Positions 61,057-64,000 of a stretch of DNA of 64,000 nt are shown in pieces. The stretch lies in NCBI RefSeq assembly GCF_001456935.1, contig NZ_KQ758482.1, forward strand, positions 62,001-126,000, written 5' to 3'. Position 1 is the stretch's first letter. Each line of letters begins with the position of its first letter. Below the pieces are notes generated by a model. That model ran no database searches, was not told the DNA's origin, and was given only the letters and a program-made list of their open reading frames with translations. Origin of the DNA: [Bacillus] enclensis. Lineage in GTDB: Bacteria; Bacillota; Bacilli; Bacillales; Bacillaceae_B. The translations under genes were made by a program, and so were the position numbers.

Positions 61057-61605
61057 ATGTACTGGGTGGTTGCCCTGTTCGATGAACAAACGGAACAGCT
61101 GATAAAAGATGTGTGGAAAGAGCTGCGTGATGAGGATATTTCCTACTACATAGACGAAGTTAAAGACGGCAGACCTCATCTGACGCTGGCAAGCTATAAA
61201 GAATTGGATAAGGAAAATTACATAAGGCAGATGGATATTTTTTATGATGATAATGAGAGTTTTGGCGTCACCTTCAATCATGTGGGGACTTTCTTAAATT
61301 ATAATACTCTGTTTTTGTCCCCGACGATGACGCAGGAGCTGCTGGATTTCCATACAGATCATCATAAACACTTTGAAACGTTCAGCACAGAGGCCAATAA
61401 ATTATATGAACCGGGACAGTGGATCCCCCACTGCACTCTTGCTAACAAGCTTGAAGTGGATGGATTGTCAAAGGCTTTTCATTATTGTGTTGATCGTGTA
61501 GGTCTCACTGAGGGAAGGATAGAGGAAGTGGGCCTGATAGAATTGGTGAAGCAGGACGGGGATGCAATGGAAGCCCCCCTTATCTATTCTAAGAAATTGA
61601 AGTAA
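61057..61605 (+). CDS. 2H phosphoesterase (2'-5' RNA ligase-like)
   Basis: 182 residues with both HxTx motifs: HLTLAS (His41, Thr43) and HCTLAN (His125, Thr127), about 80 residues apart as in the 2H superfamily. The family includes 2'-5' RNA ligases and cyclic phosphodiesterases; the physiological substrate in bacilli is unknown. AAGGTGG precedes the ATG. Divergent from lutR. Confidence 0.88.
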   Translation: MYWVVALFDEQTEQLIKDVWKELRDEDISYYIDEVKDGRPHLTLASYKELDKENYIRQMDIFYDDNESFGVTFNHVGTFLNYNTLFLSPTMTQELLDFHTDHHKHFETFSTEANKLYEPGQWIPHCTLANKLEVDGLSKAFHYCVDRVGLTEGRIEEVGLIELVKQDGDAMEAPLIYSKKLK

Positions 61606-61610
61606 ACCGA

Positions 61611-61645
61611 AAAAGAAGCTTGTAAAGTCCGCAAGCTTCTTCTTT
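61611..61645. terminator. Bidirectional terminator
   Basis: AAAGAAGCTTG pairs with CAAGCTTCTT(C)TTT, between the convergent 2H and AraC genes. Confidence 0.88.
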
Positions 61646-61649
61646 GACG

Positions 61650-62504
61650 TTATTTCTTTTTAATCGGAATCCACACTTCACTCCGGTAGTCTTCATCTTC
61701 AACATTGCCTGTTGGATACAGCTCAAATTCCGGTCCTCCCGCATGTTCATAGCCGGTCGATGGGAACCATTCTGAGTAGATCCTCTCCCAGACGTGCTGG
61801 ATGGCATGCGGCATCGGTCCCACCGATGTGAATACTGCCCATGTTGCTGCAGGGATTTCCTTGGACTCAAACGTATCGCTTGCGCCCTCGCTTTCCGCCC
61901 CGATGAAATAGGTGAATTCCTCTGCAGGATGATTGAATTCCATACAGATGCCCAACATTTCACCTGTCCCTGCTTCAGAGCAGATGGCTTTTGAGGTTCC
62001 GTTATGATTCACCTCACTCCAGAACTTTGGGATTTCCTGATGATTTTCCCCATCGGTCGTTTTCATCCTCAGCCCTTTTCCAATTACGTTGAATGACTCC
62101 CTCTTTACAATCTTATAGTCCATTTCCTTCTCTCCTTTTAATTGTATTTGAAAAGAGATGCGCGGGAATGCTTTAAGGCTCGCCCCTGATTCCCTGACTG
62201 CCGAGGGAGATACTCCATGAACTTTCCTGAACGCTTTAGAGAAGGCTTCCGGTGTTTCGTATCCATATTGAAATGCCACATCGATCACTTTGCTGCCGGT
62301 GTCCGTCAGTTCCTGGGCAGCAAGTGTCAGCCTCCTCCTGCGAATGTAATCCGCCACAGTAAACCCTGTCACGATATGAAACATCCGCTGGAAGTGGAAT
62401 TTCGAACTAAGGGTGATATGAGCCAATTCGTCGAGCTCAATCTTTTCATGAAGATTGTCTTCGATATACTCGATACAGTCATTCATTCTTTGGAGCATCT
62501 CCAT
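61650..62504 (-). CDS. AraC-family regulator with GyrI-like effector domain
   Basis: 284 residues. Two helix-turn-helix units of the AraC type at 8-105 (IELDELAHITLSSKFHFQRMFHIVTG and VIDVAFQYGYETPEAFSKAFRKVHGVSPS), then a GyrI/BacR-like small-molecule domain from about 128 (MDYKIVKRESFNVIGKGLRMKT ... AATWAVFTSVGPMP). Such proteins often respond to hydrophobic drugs or metabolites. No efflux gene adjoins. The 352-base gap upstream (62505-62856) shows no gene or clear site. Confidence 0.9.
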   Translation of the reverse strand: MEMLQRMNDCIEYIEDNLHEKIELDELAHITLSSKFHFQRMFHIVTGFTVADYIRRRRLTLAAQELTDTGSKVIDVAFQYGYETPEAFSKAFRKVHGVSPSAVRESGASLKAFPRISFQIQLKGEKEMDYKIVKRESFNVIGKGLRMKTTDGENHQEIPKFWSEVNHNGTSKAICSEAGTGEMLGICMEFNHPAEEFTYFIGAESEGASDTFESKEIPAATWAVFTSVGPMPHAIQHVWERIYSEWFPSTGYEHAGGPEFELYPTGNVEDEDYRSEVWIPIKKK

Positions 62505-62856
62505 GCGGTTTTCATCTCCTTATGTAAAAAATTATAGCAACCCCGGGTTTCATGGTCCGGTTCCATTGTGCTCAGTGGTGACAGATTGATTTTCTGAGAG
62601 TTTATAAGAGCCTGAAGATTTCTCAGTACTCAACACTACTTACCATTCTCCAATTAACAGGGAGATTCCTTTAATATGTTTTTATAGATTACCTTGGCAT
62701 TCACTCGACATTTAAATCAGCCCCATCCGTTTCGCCTGTCCACTTCGTCACATAAGCAGCAGTAATGTCAAAAGGAGCAGAAAAGGCTGTCTACAAGACA
62801 CTGAGAGCATGACTCGATCTGTGTCACGCTTTCTGATACACCGCCATTCAGTGGGA

Positions 62857-64000
62857 TCAGCCATTCTGCCCCTTTAACATTTGTGCCTTCAGGTAGTGAA
62901 TCTCTTTTGTTAAAAGCCTTATCTCCTCTTCCATGGAGTAAATAATGGAAAGATTCATAGTCAGTTTACTTTCATACTTTGAGGCGAGGTTTGACAACTC
63001 TTTGATTTGTTTTTCAAACCCATTATCATCATTCCTTGATGTGTGGTTGACCTTATTGGTGGACAAACTATGCAGCTCTTTTTCAACCTCCTCGACCTTC
63101 ATCATCAATTCTTGATTATGACTTTCCAATCTTGCTAACTGTTGTTGATATAGCTTTTGTTCATCTTCCAAAGTGTTGGATTCTTCAAGTGCCCGAACCA
63201 GTGATTCGTTCGTTTGTTTCAATTTTTTGTTTACTTCCAGGAGTTCCTCCATCTTTTTTGATGCATGGGGAGGACCGGCGTCATGTTTCTGTATCAGTTT
63301 GTGGTTATCTGCTTCTGCCTGCAGTAATTTAGCTTTCAAAGCTTCAAGTTCGTGTTGCAATGCTTGTATCATTCCCGACGACTCATCTTTTTCTTCTTTT
63401 GTATTTTCTAAGGTTTTTGTAGTCTGTGAGAGTTTGTCTTCCATTTTTTGTTTTTCCTTTATCTGCTCCTGCAGTAAGGAACGGGCATTCTGGATGTCAG
63501 TTTCAAGCTCTTGATTTATTCTTTTTACTTCTTCAGTTTCTGATTGAAAAGCTTCTTGAGCGGAAGTGATTTTGTTATATTGAGTGGTCTTTTCTTTTAA
63601 TTCTTTGATCGTTTTTTTTAGCTCAGACCTCAGTTTTTTGTTCCGCCTGTCTTTTTTCTGCTGCTCTTTTTTCTCCTTTGCCAGCTCCTGTTTGAGTTCT
63701 TTGTTTATCGACACGGCTTGTGTTATTTCTTCTTTCAGCCTGGAGATTTCTTGCTGATGATCATGCTCGGCCGATTGTAATTCACTGTGGAGCTCCTTGC
63801 TTTTTCCTTTCCATTCTTCCACTGCGGCGTTCTCAGTAACTAATTGCTGCTTCAAATTAGCAATCTCAAGGGATAATTGTTGATTTTCCTTCACTTGAGC
63901 TGCTAATTGTTCGTGGTTCGCTTTAATATGATTATTTTCACCTGTTAACTGCAAGTTCATTTCAGTTAAAGCATTGATTTCTTTTGCAAACTCTTCCTGA
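62857..64000 (-). CDS. Long coiled-coil protein (N-terminal part outside window)
   Basis: At least 380 residues; the frame stays open to the right edge, so the true start lies beyond it. Almost the entire sequence is Lys/Glu/Gln/Leu-rich heptad repeat, with a short break at about HDAGPPHASKK and another at NKVNHTSRNDDNG. No membrane segment or signal peptide is visible. It could be a structural or cell-division-associated coiled coil; similarity to any named family cannot be claimed because low-complexity coiled coils look alike. Confidence 0.8.
   Translation of the reverse strand, partial: QEEFAKEINALTEMNLQLTGENNHIKANHEQLAAQVKENQQLSLEIANLKQQLVTENAAVEEWKGKSKELHSELQSAEHDHQQEISRLKEEITQAVSINKELKQELAKEKKEQQKKDRRNKKLRSELKKTIKELKEKTTQYNKITSAQEAFQSETEEVKRINQELETDIQNARSLLQEQIKEKQKMEDKLSQTTKTLENTKEEKDESSGMIQALQHELEALKAKLLQAEADNHKLIQKHDAGPPHASKKMEELLEVNKKLKQTNESLVRALEESNTLEDEQKLYQQQLARLESHNQELMMKVEEVEKELHSLSTNKVNHTSRNDDNGFEKQIKELSNLASKYESKLTMNLSIIYSMEEEIRLLTKEIHYLKAQMLKGQNG

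Noticed and set aside
62505-62856. Gene or RNA in the gap before the AraC gene
   Set aside because: No frame with a binding site, no stable hairpin with a T-tract and no recognisable operator.
1-64000. tRNA, rRNA, prophage, toxin-antitoxin, restriction or secondary metabolite loci
   Set aside because: No matching sequences were seen; the DUF2161 nuclease-like protein has no methylase or partner gene beside it.

Overview
The window looks like the chromosome of an aerobic, probably endospore-forming Bacillaceae species (Bacillus/Rossellomorea-like). Reasons: AAGGAGG-type ribosome binding sites, many TTG and GTG starts, flotillin FloT behind a SigW-type promoter, the NagR, LutR, CcpA and BirA regulatory sites typical of Bacillus, a DUF3231 protein, and the dispersed intergenic repeats common in that family. 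The genus is an inference. No rRNA, tRNA, CRISPR array, prophage or intact insertion sequence was seen.

Layout. 1-8237: a truncated FAD-linked oxidase, a small acidic protein, an alpha/beta hydrolase, a missed 39-residue membrane peptide, a YunD-type nucleotidase, a class F sortase coupled to its probable LPXTG-like substrate (tandem DUF4397), FloT, and a cobalamin riboswitch in front of an acyl-CoA thioesterase. 8769-17306: a tricarboxylate module on the minus strand, with a CitS/CitT-like two-component system, TctC-TctB-TctA transporter, TcuA dehydrogenase and an SLC13-type transporter, and with a cre box on the tctC promoter. 17435-21146: DUF3231 protein, DUF4179 anti-sigma-like protein with its ECF sigma factor, and a DUF2161 protein. 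21733-29610: NagP and glutamate synthase GltBD. 30140-38394: MnmH and a cell-wall amino sugar salvage region (nagBA, nagR, murP, mupG, murQ) in which three promoters carry a NagR-type operator over the same -35 hexamer. 38470-44127: glycolate oxidase GlcDF and biotin genes (bioDA and bioY, divergent around one BirA operator). 44189-53372: a methyltransferase, nitroreductase, XRE-PAS regulator plus histidine kinase, C45-family hydrolase, DEDDh exonuclease-BRCT protein, a sigma factor followed by a ClpP paralogue, and coupled membrane proteins. 53515-64000: DMT exporter, lactate utilisation genes (lutABC, lctP, lutR) with two LutR boxes, a 2H phosphoesterase, an AraC-GyrI regulator and a coiled-coil protein running off the right edge.

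The most unusual content lies between the genes. Four intergenic gaps hold short-period arrays: exact 20-bp period at 8418, 20-21 bp at 21367 and 54685, and 25 bp palindromes at 41259. Two alternate between two unit types. Two copies of a ~240-nt element (20018 and 31372) fold into one long branched hairpin; their differences preserve pairing (one T-A to A-T swap and three changes that work through G.U pairs only if the plus strand is the RNA), and each is followed by a related terminator. A 170-bp MITE-like element with an exact 10-bp flanking duplication sits between the murP terminator and the mupG ribosome binding site.

Working together, the genes describe a soil or sediment heterotroph that imports amino sugars and muropeptide-derived MurNAc, lactate, glycolate and tricarboxylates, with catabolite repression visible at the tct and lctP promoters.
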